This document shows, piece by piece, positions 31,460-42,539 of a stretch of 64,000 nt of DNA (within the stretch, counting starts at the first letter, position 1; the number at the start of each line of letters is the position of its first letter). Under the pieces are notes generated by a model that had not been told where the DNA came from, ran no database searches, and saw only the letters and a list, made by a program, of their open reading frames with translations. Origin of the DNA: Diplonema papillatum (taxonomy: Eukaryota > Euglenozoa > Diplonemea > Diplonemida > Diplonemidae); contig JAPJBO010000089.1 of the NCBI GenBank assembly GCA_030068145.1, forward strand, positions 124,001-188,000, in the 5' to 3' direction. The translations under genes were made by a program, and so were the position numbers.

Positions 31460-32309
31460 TTTTTGTGTCAACAAAGCATTGTTGGTACAAAGAATTAGTA
31501 GTTGGCAGCGTACTACATGAAACTTACCAGAGCAGGTGAGTTCCGCTAGTGCGCACAAACAAACAAAACTCCCCCGAACTTGCTATCACACGCCGAACTT
31601 ACCATCAGGGTGGGGCTTCTTCCGGGTCCCCGAACGTGCCGCTGCTGCTGGAAGGTTGTTGGTGGTCAGCGCCAAGTCGCTTCAGTCGGCTCACGGGGGT
31701 TTTCCACGCTTTTCCATCTTGGAAGGGAGCGCCTTGGCTCTTAGCCAGCCATCTTCTGGCAGACTTGTGTTGGTTATCTGTATGGAGACAGCAGCCGCAT
31801 GAAAGAAAGTGTGCAAGATGGAAAAGAAAAGGCTCTCAACGGCGCACAGTCAGCGACAGGAATGCCGCTGTGTGTATGCGGACGTTGGTTAGAAGTAGTA
31901 CCACCTCCCCGCCTGCCGTTTCTTTCTTGGAAGCGCCAAACGGGCATGTGAGGAAAAGACACACGTGACGAGGGTTTTCTTCCCACCCTGAGAAGCTCGA
32001 TCGGCTAAGCCTTCCTCTGATGTGCGACTTCCGGACAGAAATAGGAAAAGCAGAGCGACAGTACCGCAAGTGTGTATTGAGAAGAGGTTATGAGAGAGTA
32101 GGTCAAAAAGAGATGGTTGACAGCGCGGAACGTGAAACAACTCAATGCTGCTTGATTGATCGAAAAGAATACACTGACTGGTTTGTACAGCCTGCCTGGA
32201 GTTGACTCAGTGGAGTAGACTTCAGTGGAGTAGACTTAGCGGAGTAACAAGACTCAGTGGAGTAACAGGCAGGTCAGCTGGCTCAGCGCTTGCTGAGCGG
32301 AAGGAACGC
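31460..32309. other. No gene recognised
   Basis: Only short ORFs. A small direct repeat of AGTGGAGTAGACTT-like sequence lies at 32209-32265, downstream of the IQ-motif gene. Confidence 0.5.
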
Positions 32310-34186
32310 CTACGCCAAGGCAACTGCACTGCGGGAACGGATGTAACGGTCAACCTCGAGAGGAACTCCGACGGAGGGTTGCATGTGTGGTTGGTCTCGG
32401 ACGTGGCGGAGGGAGTGAGCCCATCGGCAGCCTCGCATACCGCCACTGCCCTGTGCGAAGAGGGAGAGCTGTGGTGCCTGGCGTTGTTGAGGAGGTGCGG
32501 CAGAGGTTCTGCGGGAGAAGAGTAGCTGAAGGGAGTCCTTGGCAGCCTGCTGGTCTTGCTTCCGGCTGCGAATGATGGAGCGCACGGCGCGCTGGATGCG
32601 CAGCGCGGCTCTCGACTGCATGAGGCCGTCGAGAACGTTGAGGGTCACTTGTTCTCGGTGCTGCTCCGTCATCAGGCGCGCCGCCTCCACCTCTTCCCTG
32701 TACCCAACCAGCACCGCCGAGGCCCCTTCACAGTCGTCCAGCGGCTTCCCGCTCAGCCTCTGCACGATCCCCTGCAGCCGCAGGTACAAACCCTCCTCTT
32801 CCAGTTCCGCTCCGCTTTTCCCCGGCGGACTCCCATCCGCCACATCCTTCGCCCTGCGTGGGGCGATTTCCGCCTCCCCCGCTGGCGCTTCTCCCTCTGT
32901 TTGATCCGCCACTGTATCTCCGGCGGTCGAATCCAGCGCAACCTCGGATGCACCCGCTGGTACGACTTCTTCAACGTATGGTTCGTCGAGGTTTGTAGTC
33001 ACCAATGTTTCTGGCGGCTCGCCGGTCGGGTCCATCTCGTGTCGGTCTTCCAGCAGCTCTGGGCTAGAGACATGGATTTCATCCGCTGTGTTTGTGCCTG
33101 GTGCATTGTTCACCCGTGGCACCTGAGAAGACACGAGGTCGCTCGCCGTGCGCTGCGGGCTTCCTTCAGCGGACGCACCGTTCTGTTGCTCCGAATCATC
33201 AGGCAGTTCGGAGGTCCCCCTTTCAACCGAAACCCCCTCGCGGTTACTCGTCGGGGCTTCCAGCTCTGCGAACGAATCTTGCGGGCTCTGCGCCCTACTG
33301 CATGCGACCACCGACCCGTCAGGAGTGCTGGTTGTCGGCATCGACCCGCTGCTGCGGCGCGAAATTGTGCGCAGCAGGGCGTTGGTGTCGTCGTCCTGCA
33401 TACCGTCCACGGACAGCTCGCCGGCTCGCGATGCTGCATCGCGCAGCCGGCTGGCGCTGCTGGCGCCGTCTACGTCGGCGTCGTTCAAGCGGCCGACATT
33501 GCTCGGGCGCCCGGCTTGCGCGGAACCCACCGCGGCGGGCCCCGTCGGCGGCTCGCCAACCGAAACTGCGATGCTGTCCTTCCGGCTCGCATCGTCGGGT
33601 TCGTTGGCGTCGCTGATCTCGTCGGGTTCAGACGGCGCGGGCGGCAACCCCTGAGGCCCGTGCAGTGTGCTTTCGACGCCGCTTCCGACGGAGCTCGCCA
33701 CGTCGAACGTCAGCGTCGGCCGCAGTCCGTCGTCGTCGGGGTGCGCCTGGCCTTCAGGATCAACCGGCGGCTCCTGTATCTGACCGGCAACAACAACGAG
33801 AGGCGCGGGAAGACCACCGTCGGCTGTCCCGCCGTCGTGGCTTTGGGGTACAGCGGAGGATGCGTTCCGTTCGTGGCTCGAAGCCCCCGCGTCCACCGAC
33901 AGGTGCCGCACGACTTGCAACGGCAGGGCGTCTGGATCGGCAAACAGGGCTTCGATCTCGGGTTCCTCCAAGGCGCGCATGGGGTCCTCCTCGCTGCTGC
34001 GGCGCCCGGCCGAGTCAGCGGGCGGGGCGGCGGTCGCCAGCAGCTGGTCACCGGAGTCGCTGTCCGAGAGGCAGCGCTGCTCGTTCTTCGGCTCCGCGCC
34101 CGCGGCCGCCTTGCCGTGCCGGGGCCGTGCCGGCGCCTTCTTCGGGGCCCGGGGGGTGCCCTTCTTCTTGAGCCGCGTGCGCTTTC
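32310..34186 (-). CDS. Acidic disordered protein with basic N-terminal patch and IQ motif (last exon)
   Basis: An open frame of about 626 codons runs from a good 3' splice site (CCCCCTCGCACAG, ending at 34187) to the stop; the intron phase is 1. It opens with KRTRLKKKGTPRAPKKAPAR, a nuclear-localisation-like stretch. It continues as a long acidic Ser/Glu/Asp-rich region. Near the end it carries ALRIQRAVRSIIRSRK, an IQ calmodulin-binding motif, preceded by a helical segment. Met at 33980 is an internal Met rather than a needed start. The first exon, upstream of 34200, was not found. Function unknown; calcium/calmodulin binding is inferred from the IQ motif only. Confidence 0.55.
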
Positions 34187-34189
34187 CTG

Positions 34190-35214
34190 TGCGAGGGGGG
34201 ATAAACTTAGTTTAATGTTTGGACACTGCCTCGCATGCATGTTTGATGCTAGCATCAAGTCTTCGTCGAAGAAAGTGCAAAACAAAATAGGGGAAAGGGA
34301 AAAAGGGTCGCAGGGAGTGGAAGACTCCGCAGGTAGGGTCTGGAACCTTGAGGGACTATTCCTCTTTATTCTTTTTTTCTTGGGAGGGGGGGAATCTTAT
34401 TTAAGGTTTAGGCGGGACACTAGCTCCAAAAACAGCAAAGAGGCCCAAGAACGAGCGGGGTCACTCGTGGAAGACCTGGGGAAGGGTATGAAGGAAGTCA
34501 GGTGCAAGTTCTGCACGGAGGGGACGCTGTCGCCGTGGTGGTAACATTTAGGGGGCGAGAAGTCAGTACTTCAGAAGCTGGCTGGCAACCGCTTTGTCGG
34601 GCTAGTCTCATTGATGACGAGGAGTGAGGAATCGTAGTGAACTTCCTCGTGGGGTTTCTTGGTTCTTGCTCGGGAAACACAGGGTAGTAACGTCAGCAGG
34701 TAGACGTGCTGAACCCCACCGCATGGTACGGCTTTGGGTGCCGTACGCGTACGCGCGTACGTACGCGTACGCGCGTACGTACGCGTACGCGTACACGTAC
34801 GCCGATTTTCGAAAAACTGGTGCGTACGCGTACGCAACCACAGCCCTACGGGGGGGGGAGTTGGCGACCCTGTCACCGCATCGTTCTCGCTGCTGCAACC
34901 GTTGTTCCGGAAATGCTTGCTTCAATACAAACGTACTGTTGTGGTAGTAGTTCGATCTTGATACGCAGCAACAATCTGTGACGATAGACTACACAGTTTG
35001 ATGATGCAGCAACAGTCTGTACAGCACTCGTATGTGTCGAAATTGTTCGTGGGCAAGTCGGGTAAAAACGGGTTCAATTCGGAACGGAGCGATTTTTGCA
35101 AACAAATGGTTGACTGGAAGCCGATCATGATCAGAGGGCCTTATTCGGGCGGTTCAGTTTTCAGCACACGATGGCACTGGTTTGTGCGCACTTCCTTCAA
35201 CCTGTTTTACTGAT
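34190..35214. other. Gene-free stretch with alternating purine-pyrimidine DNA
   Basis: Should contain the missing first exon of the IQ-motif gene, but no start plus in-phase donor was found. The TACGCG-rich block is listed separately. Confidence 0.45.
34742..34804. repeat. Alternating TACGCG array, possible Z-DNA
   Basis: About 60 bp of almost strict pyrimidine-purine alternation built from GTACGC and GCGTAC words. It is rich in nested palindromes (GTACGCGTAC). A short echo (GTGCGTACGCGTACGC) follows at about 34820. Confidence 0.8.
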
Positions 35215-35762
35215 CTAACGGAGAGTGATGATAGCATCTTTGCGGCAAACTGCTTTTACTAGACACAAAAACAAAGGGTGGAGGGGTGGAAAACCTTGCC
35301 GCTTCTTGTCTTTATCGTCCGACGAGCCTTCGCTGTGGACTTTGTTGATGGATCCGAATGTGCTGTCGCGGTCAAGGGCGATGGGCCACCCGGGGTCCGC
35401 GGAGGGGGAGAAGAATCTGGTGTGCTCCATTACGATCGGGTCGTCGTTGCCTTCGGCGTCGACGACGGGCGGTGTGACCGCCATGAGGGTGTCCAGGACG
35501 CGCCTTTTTTCAACGCCCTTGGCTGTGAGAAAGTTCTCTTGGATCCGCAGAGCCTCGCCCGTCAGCTTCATCTGCTGGAACAGCTCCGAACCCCGCCGGC
35601 TTATCTTCCCCATGCTGTGGTCGGAGAACGACCCCAGTGAGTACGTGTCGCGCGTGTTGGCCCTGACGCCTCGGCGCCGGCGCTTCTTCTTTTTCTTCGC
35701 CGGGGAATCGAGGCACTGCTTCGCCTGCACGACGTTCCGCCTGTTTGTGATGGGTCTAGCCT
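35215..35762 (-). CDS. Unknown protein with Lys/Arg cluster (exon)
   Basis: Runs from a possible 3' splice site (TCAAGCGACCAG) to a stop; about 182 codons. It starts ARPITNRRNVVQAKQC, then the cluster KKKKKRRRRG, a helical region (GSELFQQMKLTGEALRIQE) and an acidic part. The ORF continues upstream into a dispersed repeat and should not be extended there. A nuclear location is suggested by the basic cluster. Family not recognised. The last hydrophobic residues may be read-through of an unrecognised intron. Confidence 0.45.
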
Positions 35763-35807
35763 GGTCGCTTGAAAGAGCAAAAGCAGGTTGAAGGACCCCG
35801 AGCCAAA

Positions 35808-36105
35808 AAATACTCGACGTAGCTGCTTCGACTCCGAATGGAAGGGAGGAAATATAGAGATAGGGGGGCAAAATACAACACAAACACAATCTGATTTGTT
35901 CTCGCTTACACCACCGTGTGTTGCTTTCTCACTCAGGACTTTGACCTGTTGTGTTTGTGTGATTTGTGGTGCAGGGGTAGACCAGCATGACCTCACGTCC
36001 GTTCAACATGTGGTTCGGTAATTACAGCACTTGGGATCCCTTCTGTTCTTTGTCAGGCAGCATCGTCGAGCATTTCTTTTCGAGCTGGCGCTTATGTAAA
36101 AAAAC
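35808..36105 (+). repeat. Poly(A)-tailed dispersed repeat, copy 1
   Basis: About 290 bp matching 63506-63797 at roughly 90 percent by eye, from ATACTCGACGTAGCTGC to GGCGCTTATGTAAAAAAA. The A-run at the same end of both copies suggests retroposition (SINE or retropseudogene). No clear A/B box pair was found. Confidence 0.75.
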
Positions 36106-36338
36106 AACAGCCGCTTGTTTTTAGAGTGCAAGTTCACTTAGAGATCCGGGGGTTTATATGTGACCTTTGCCGTAAAGGTTCCTTTAAGGTATCGTATGTT
36201 CGTGAGCCCTAAGGCTATTGATCTGTTTACTCTGAGACTTGCAAGGCTTAATCCTTGAAACAAACATAACAATCAAAATTCGCCTTCTGCTTCAGCTCTT
36301 CAGTCGGTGTAGAGAAGCCAGGAATGTCCACACGTACA

Positions 36339-37226
36339 CTAGAGGAGAATTTGGAGTGGTTGAGTGGCGTACCGTTCAACAACCGGAGGAGACTGCGTCC
36401 GCCGTTCGTTTCCTCGCACGGCTTCGCCGTCCATCTTCCAGAGCCGCAGGGCGGCGTAGTATGCCCTCCGCTGCTGGAACGTCGCTTTGGGAGGAAGCTC
36501 GGGCCGCCGGGGCGGGCTGCTGACTTTGTGCCTCGCCCGGCATGATTTGGGCCGCCTCCTCTTCCTCCCCAGCCTGGGACTCGGGCTGCCGCCCGCTGCC
36601 AGCCCCTCTTCGGTCGGCTCCGGCGCGGCGCCCGGCCCGGGTTGGGAGGGTGGCGGGTGCGAAGGGTCGGCGGGGACCGGGTTGACGGAAACGCTCGGAT
36701 CGGCCGCGTTTTGGGACGATTCCGCCTTCGCGATCTCGATTTGCGGGATCGGGGTCGGGGTGGCGACCTCCGCCGCCATTGGGGTCGCCGGGAAGTCGAT
36801 CGGGGCGTCGGATGCTTCGTCGTCGGACAACAAGAACTTCCTGGGAGACCAGGAGAGCCCTCCTTCCCCTTGTGGAGCTTCGCATTCGATAACAGGGACG
36901 TCCCAAGGCTCGACTCTCAGGAAAGTGACGCGGTCCGACTCGTAGCGCTTCAGCATGTCGAACACCCTGTTCCTTGCAACCCGCCGCGCACGTTCGCTCA
37001 GCAGGCACCCGGCGCCGCCGAAGAACTCGTCCTCCGGCCCTCTCGTGAGCAGCTCCGCCTTCCGGAGCAGGCCGAGCACGTTCCGCATGCGGCGGTGCCT
37101 CCACAGCGCCTCGGCTTTGCTGAACATGGCCGACAGCAGGTGCTGCGCCTTCTCCTCGGCAGAAGCCGGGTCGTTGTGCAGCGCGACGGCGAGCAATTCT
37201 TCGAGGGTCTGGATTTCAGACTTCAT
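36339..37226 (-). CDS. Unknown protein, helical N-terminus and Pro-rich tail
   Basis: 295 residues starting MKSEIQTLEELLAVALHND. The first 120 residues are charged helices with an Arg-rich stretch (ERARRVARNRVFDMLKRYE). The middle is acidic and Pro-rich, followed by a nuclear-localisation-like RLGRKRRRPKSCRARHK and then QQRRAYYAALRLWKMDG. The start is preceded by a pyrimidine-rich leader. I do not recognise it; chromatin or RNA association would be a guess from the basic cluster. Confidence 0.6.
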   Translation of the reverse strand: MKSEIQTLEELLAVALHNDPASAEEKAQHLLSAMFSKAEALWRHRRMRNVLGLLRKAELLTRGPEDEFFGGAGCLLSERARRVARNRVFDMLKRYESDRVTFLRVEPWDVPVIECEAPQGEGGLSWSPRKFLLSDDEASDAPIDFPATPMAAEVATPTPIPQIEIAKAESSQNAADPSVSVNPVPADPSHPPPSQPGPGAAPEPTEEGLAAGGSPSPRLGRKRRRPKSCRARHKVSSPPRRPELPPKATFQQRRAYYAALRLWKMDGEAVRGNERRTQSPPVVERYATQPLQILL

Positions 37227-38217
37227 TCTTCAAGAGAAGGGAAGTGGGTGGTAGGGAGGGGCGGGGACGGGGGTTTGGTGTTTCGGCCGCATTCCCCCTT
37301 GTTGGGTTCAGATGGACACGCAAAAAGAACTCGAGGCGAGGACCTGATAGCTGGTCATGTGGCCGTACTTTCACATCACATTCCGTGATGTGCCGTACTT
37401 TCGCATCATTGGTGCTACTGCTATCGCCTTGCATGATGTGCCGCATTTCGCTCCGTCATAGCTCATCTTCATAGTCATGTTCAGTGCACGCTGAGTGTCT
37501 GTTCTTTTCTTTTTGCTCAGAATGCTAATCGAAGCGGAAATGAATGTTCGGACGACATGCTGTTATACCGAGGCACTTGGATGGTACGTGATAACGAGGC
37601 GATCAGGAAACGTGGGGCAAGATTTGACTTTCGAGATACGTGCCGCCTGCAGTTTGGAGTGTTTGCTTGTCGCCCTTTGAGGCGAAGACAAAGTGGCCCG
37701 CGGCTTCGGCCAGTCATCAAACGGAATAGGGAGGTGGGCGTTCAAGGCTAGCGGGTCCTAGCGTTATCGCTCAGCACGATGATATCACTTACGGGTGTGT
37801 TCGCACAAAAATGCAAAAGAGGCGCGTTACGAAAGGTGGCGCCTGCAGTTCGGAGTGTTGGCATGTCGAGGACAACATAGCCTTTCAAACGGAATAGGGC
37901 GATGGGGCATTCAATGCTAACAAATCCCAGTGCAACTGCTCAGTCGCATGTATTGCCACGAGTCCAGAACCGATAACAACTCACCGCAAACACGGTCAGG
38001 CTCCTCGTCTCAAACGCACGTTGCACAGAAGGTCGGGAAGCGCAAGCAAAAAAAAGGAGGTCTTCATTTTCCCACACTAACTGTTACAGCAAGTGAAAAG
38101 AAAATGAAGATTCTTTTATTATCGATTAGTCAACCTCTACGACCGCTCAGGAACACCTTCGAAAAGAAGACTTGTACTCACGTACAAAAAGTTCCCCGCC
38201 CACCAACCCGTGACACG
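37227..38217. other. No gene recognised
   Basis: Contains a repeated GTGCCGCCTGCAGTTTGGAGTGTTGGC-like segment twice (about 37640 and 37840) in an imperfect direct duplication. No supported exon. Confidence 0.5.
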
Positions 38218-38650
38218 ATGGCAACATCGACGGAATACCCGACCGGTCCCGAGATTATCGACATCCTTAAGTCCCAGATGGAATTCAGGGCAGGACAGAC
38301 CGACACGGGTTTCGCGAAGCTGAGCCGCAAGCGGAAGTTCGAGGTGCTGAAGGAAAAGCCCCGAGCGCACGCGCTCGCCATCATGGAAGCGCGCGTGCGA
38401 GATCTGACGATCTCATCGGTGAAAGGTGAAACATGGAGTGTATATTTCACGGCCGTTCGTGCATGGGCTGATTTTTGCGGACATCGCTGGCATCCCGCAC
38501 TTTCCCATCTCGGTAGAGCGCGTTCCCACATTTGTTGGGAATTACAACAACGCGAGCACGGCAGAAGGCGTACTCCAACCCCGAATTACGTCTCCTCCTA
38601 CGGGCCGGAAACTGGACGTCGAATACGTTCAAGGAATATATAGACTGGTC
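38218..38650 (+). mobile_element. Tyrosine-recombinase element fragment (Crypton or DIRS-like)
   Basis: The plus strand begins MATSTEYPTGPEIIDILKS and contains a core-binding-like segment (SSVKGETWSVYFTAVRAW) typical of tyrosine recombinases of eukaryotic elements. Only the N-terminal region is represented and it is broken. It looks old. It is distinct in sequence from the element at 8.2-10.4 kb. Confidence 0.4.
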
Positions 38651-38876
38651 AAAATTAGAAAAGAAGACCGTTGAGAAGATATGCGAAGAGAGCCCGGACG
38701 AGAGCGAGTGACTGGATACGATGGGGAATTCAAAACTCTGTCGTCCCTGGACTACTCAATATCGGAGCGCGCGTAACGCCCGATTCATCCCATCGCAGAT
38801 GAGCGGTCCAGACCAGCTCACGCGCCAAAGGTGTGGAGTTGACCCCGATAATAAAAGCTTTCAGAAAGACAACCAC

Positions 38877-41468
38877 TCATGATTCTCGGCGCCAGTCGTG
38901 CATTGGCGGCGCGTTCCGAAAGGTAAGCGAGATGCGTGGGCCACGGGCAGTGGGCTTCCCGCCTTTCGCAACAGGTGGATCGATTGCTCGCTTCGGAATG
39001 CCATGCGTCCAGGAAAGCCGAGCGCTCCTGGTGAAAACAGCGAGGCTCCTCGGCTCGAGCACGATGTTGCAGTGCGAGTTGGTAGCCCTGTTCGTCAGGA
39101 CCATCACGGTGCGCGACACCAGCGACACGGTGCACAGTAACTCTCCGATGGTCGCGAAGTCGTCCAAGTGCGGCGAGATGCCCTGGCCGGGGAGGTAGTG
39201 GTTGGCGGTGACCTGGTTCAAGACCCCCGGCTTCGAGCCGGTCACCTCTTCGATCCGGCGGGCCACGCCCTCGAAAAGAGCCGGCAGCTCCCCGATCGGA
39301 TTCTCCACATCCAGCCCGCCGGCAGGATACCGATATTGGAACCCGAAATGCGCGATTTTACGCAGCATCCCAGCCTTCCCCTCCGTCAACGTCGGCTCCA
39401 CGAAGGCGACCGCTCGGTCGTGCGTCTCCTGCGAAAGGAATTCCGGGAACAAAAAGAACCCGTCTGGCACGAGCGGCGCGTCGGCGGGGCACGCCGGAAA
39501 CGTGATGATCCGCTCAGCGTCGGGTTGCAGGGCGCGGGCGTCGTCGTACAGAGGGTGGAACCCAGCCGAAAAGAGCCGCGCCGCGCGCGCCACGCGCTCG
39601 GACCCCAGGGACGAGACCATGACCCCGCCGAACCCGCGCAGGAACTCGGCTTCCGCCGCAAGGCACTCGCGCGGCTGCCGGGGGGGGACCTTGCCCGGGT
39701 CCACCGACGGCGCTATCACCGCGTACGTCGACACGGCCGGCGGGGCACCGGGTCCCCGCGAATCAGCGCCGGGGGCGGCTGGGAACACGGCCCGCACCGC
39801 CGCCGAACTCACCGCCGAAGCTTGCCGCAGGAGGTTGCACCCTGCGTGGTTTGTCCCGGGCGCGATCGGCACGGCCGGCGGGACGCCGGGTCCTCGCGAA
39901 TCAGCGCCGGGGACCGCCGGGAGCACGGCCCGCACCGCCGCAGCTTGCCGCAAGAGGTGGTTGCACTCTGCGTGGTTTGTCGGCGCGTGAACTGAAGGGT
40001 TCGCGGCGCCGGTCGCGTCGGGCGCTTGATGTGGAGCGGCGGCTGCTTTTTCCGAAGGATGCGGGTCAGGCGCGGTCTGCAGGCACATCAGCAGGGCATC
40101 CCGGAGGAGGTCTGATGGCGGCGCCGCGGGCGGGCCGAGGTGCAAGAATGCGACGGCGAACGAAAGGAGCAACTCGGCATCGGCGGCGACAAGGGAGGCG
40201 GCCCCGCCGGGCGGCGGGGGCTGCCCTGCGGCGGCCGCCAGCGCGCGCGACAGCGCGAGGCGGCGGCGGGCCACCCGCGGCAGCACGGCGCAGAGCCGCG
40301 CCGCCAGCGCGGCGCCCCCGGCGGGAGCAGAGGTGGATGGACCACACGCAAAATTCCCTGTCGCGCGGGCCCCATTTTCGTCGGGCTTCGCGTGCGCGGG
40401 AACAGAGGTGGATGGTCCACACGCAAAATTCCCTGTCGCGCGGGCCCCATTTTCGTCGGGCTTCGCGTGCGCGGGGGCTGCTCCTCCAGAGGAGGACGGT
40501 CCGCCGCACGCCAGATTTCCCGTCACGCGGGCCCCATTCCCGTCGAATTTCGCGTATGCGAGACTCTCCTTCTCCGGAGGAGAACCCCGCGTCACGCTGG
40601 CCCCATTCCCATCGAAATTCGCGAAAGCGAGACTCTCCTCCTCTGAAGGAGAAACCCCCGTCACCCGGGCCCCGTTCCCATCGAAATTCGAGAAAGCGAG
40701 ACTCTCCACTTCTGAAGGAGAAAGCCCCGTCACGCTGGCCCCATTCCCGCCACCGCCCTGTGCCCCTCCTGAGCACGTCTTCTGCCGCTTCGCCACCGGT
40801 GCCGGCGAACCTTCCGGTTCCCCCGCGCACTCGGCGCAGAATGCGGCGAATTCGCCTGGGCCCAGGCACAGCCGGAGCTCGACGACGCCCGCCACCAGCC
40901 ATCCGAGCACGGGGAAGTCGGGGGCTGCGACGTACAGGTGCGGGTACGCGGCGTCCTCGGACTCGGGCGCCGCCTTTAAAAAGCAGGCTACGCGGTCCTT
41001 CAAGTCGCGGACGTGCAGCTGGAGGTCAACGGCCGCCCCGAGGAAGGCAGCGGACACCAGGGCCACCGACGGGCGGCCTTCCGCTGCTTCCGGCGAGAGA
41101 AAGTGGCGCAGCAGGGCCGTGGGGGTGTGCAGCATGGCCGAAATGTGGTCTGTGTCGAGGTGGTACCGCGGCCGCTTCGCCGGCGCGCGGTCGACGGAGA
41201 CCGGGACGAAGTGCGAGGTCAGGTCGGCGGCGGTGCAGGCCGCGTTGCGGACACGGGGCCGCCCGCACGGGCAGGCCGCCAGGGGCCGACCGGCCGTCTT
41301 CTGCCGAGCAAAGTCCCGCAGGGGCAGCACGCAGGCGTGGATGCTGTGGACCACGGCGGACGCGTCGCTGCCGGGCTGCGCCGCGCCCGCGATCCAAATG
41401 CCCACGATTCCGTCCGGCTTGTCGGGCAGCAGCGGGCACTGCCCCGGCAACGCCATGCTCCCCCCCAC
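38877..41468 (-). CDS. AlkB-family Fe(II)/2-oxoglutarate dioxygenase with long repeat-bearing N-terminus
   Basis: 863 residues. The AlkB domain occupies about 650-855: the iron ligands are H767 and D769 (SPHLDDF) and H822 (SWTHGIP), and the 2-oxoglutarate pair is R845 and R851 (GPRISLTFR). It ends MHDWRRES. The LTFR ending and the FLSQETHD entry resemble ALKBH8-type oxygenases (tRNA or nucleic-acid demethylation/hydroxylation), but no methyltransferase or RNA-binding domain is seen. Residues 1-230 include a Cys-rich stretch (AACPCGRPRVRNAACTA). Residues 236-380 contain tandem copies of a DGNGARVTG... / DENGARATGNFACG module. The Met at codon 5 is an alternative start. A partial copy of the gene's front lies upstream. 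Confidence 0.75.
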   Translation of the reverse strand: MGGSMALPGQCPLLPDKPDGIVGIWIAGAAQPGSDASAVVHSIHACVLPLRDFARQKTAGRPLAACPCGRPRVRNAACTAADLTSHFVPVSVDRAPAKRPRYHLDTDHISAMLHTPTALLRHFLSPEAAEGRPSVALVSAAFLGAAVDLQLHVRDLKDRVACFLKAAPESEDAAYPHLYVAAPDFPVLGWLVAGVVELRLCLGPGEFAAFCAECAGEPEGSPAPVAKRQKTCSGGAQGGGGNGASVTGLSPSEVESLAFSNFDGNGARVTGVSPSEEESLAFANFDGNGASVTRGSPPEKESLAYAKFDGNGARVTGNLACGGPSSSGGAAPAHAKPDENGARATGNFACGPSTSVPAHAKPDENGARATGNFACGPSTSAPAGGAALAARLCAVLPRVARRRLALSRALAAAAGQPPPPGGAASLVAADAELLLSFAVAFLHLGPPAAPPSDLLRDALLMCLQTAPDPHPSEKAAAAPHQAPDATGAANPSVHAPTNHAECNHLLRQAAAVRAVLPAVPGADSRGPGVPPAVPIAPGTNHAGCNLLRQASAVSSAAVRAVFPAAPGADSRGPGAPPAVSTYAVIAPSVDPGKVPPRQPRECLAAEAEFLRGFGGVMVSSLGSERVARAARLFSAGFHPLYDDARALQPDAERIITFPACPADAPLVPDGFFLFPEFLSQETHDRAVAFVEPTLTEGKAGMLRKIAHFGFQYRYPAGGLDVENPIGELPALFEGVARRIEEVTGSKPGVLNQVTANHYLPGQGISPHLDDFATIGELLCTVSLVSRTVMVLTNRATNSHCNIVLEPRSLAVFTRSARLSWTHGIPKRAIDPPVAKGGKPTARGPRISLTFRNAPPMHDWRRES
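40330..40765 (-). repeat. In-frame coding repeat inside the AlkB gene
   Basis: Seven or so units of about 60-66 bp with TTCCCGTCACGCGGGCCCC-like cores. The two units at about 40335-40465 are almost identical and most recent. It encodes an NGARVTG/NFACG module between the N-terminal region and the oxygenase. Confidence 0.75.
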
Positions 41469-41689
41469 CTCCCTTCAATACCTGCTTTGTACCGAATGAC
41501 GTGTCGTGTCCACACCAACAGTCTCGGCGTTGTCGCCCGGTGACTTATTTAACCACATAAGGACGGAGGAAGAGGGTTCAGTTCGGAAAAGGGGGGGGGC
41601 TCAATGGCTAACTTCAGGTATCCGTTGAGAGCTCGGAGCAGGGTTTCTGCCCGATGAAGGACGCATGTCAGATCTCTTCAATAAAGCAA

Positions 41690-42190
41690 ACGGCGACCAC
41701 TTTCGACGAAGTGCGAGGTCAGGTCGGCAGCGGCGCAGGCCGCGTTGCGGGGGCCACCCGCACAGGGTGCCGACCGGCCGTCTTCTGCCGAGCGAAGTCC
41801 CGCAGGGGCAACACGCAGGCGTGGACCACGGCGGACGCGTCGCTGCCGGGCTACGCCGCGCCCGCGATCCAAATGCCCACGATTCCGTCCGGCTTGTCGG
41901 GCAGCAGCGGGCACTGCCCCGGCAGCGCCATGCTCCCCCCCACCTCCCTTCAATACCTGCTTTGTACCGAATGCCCACACCAACAGTCTCGGCGTTGTCA
42001 CCCGGTGACTTATTTAACCACATAAGGACGGAGGGAGGGGGTTCAGTTGGGAAAAGGGGGGGGGGGCTCCATGGCAAACTTCAGGTATCCGTTGAGAGCT
42101 CGGAGCAGGGTTTCTGCCCGATGAAGGACGCATGTCAGATCTCTTCAATAAAGCAAACGGCGACCACTTTCGACGAAGTGCGGCCTCCTG
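41690..42190 (-). pseudogene. Truncated tandem copy of the AlkB 5' part and leader
   Basis: 41700-41940 repeats the gene's first roughly 100 codons with internal gaps. 41940-42190 repeats its leader (compare 41470-41710: TCAATACCTGCTTTGTACCG, GGTATCCGTTGAGAGCTCGG). The result is leader, partial gene, leader in series. A protein-like short exon (EGMLVFEAWAAGFTDTEPAD) sits further out at 42287-42390 and is not part of the duplication. Confidence 0.75.
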
Positions 42191-42539
42191 CTTCCGCCTC
42201 TTAGCACTTTCACCCTCTGGGGGACACTTGGCCGGCAAGTTTGCCGCGCCTTCCGTCTGAGCGCAGTCAAGGAGAGAGCTGTAGCCCAGCGTGCAGCTCC
42301 TTCGCGGCATTGACGAAGTCGGCCGGCTCCGTGTCCGTGAAGCCGGCCGCCCACGCCTCGAACACCAACATACCTTCCTTTCTGCGTTCAGGCCGTCCAC
42401 TACGGCCCTCTAGGTCTCGGTGTGGGCCCCCGCGTCGAGCCCGGGAACGAGCTCGAAGCTTCGCAGAGGAGGTCCTGGTGGCCCATCCTCTCAACCTCCG
42501 ACCTCCTTGACCAGCACTCGGGAATCGCCATGCATCACT

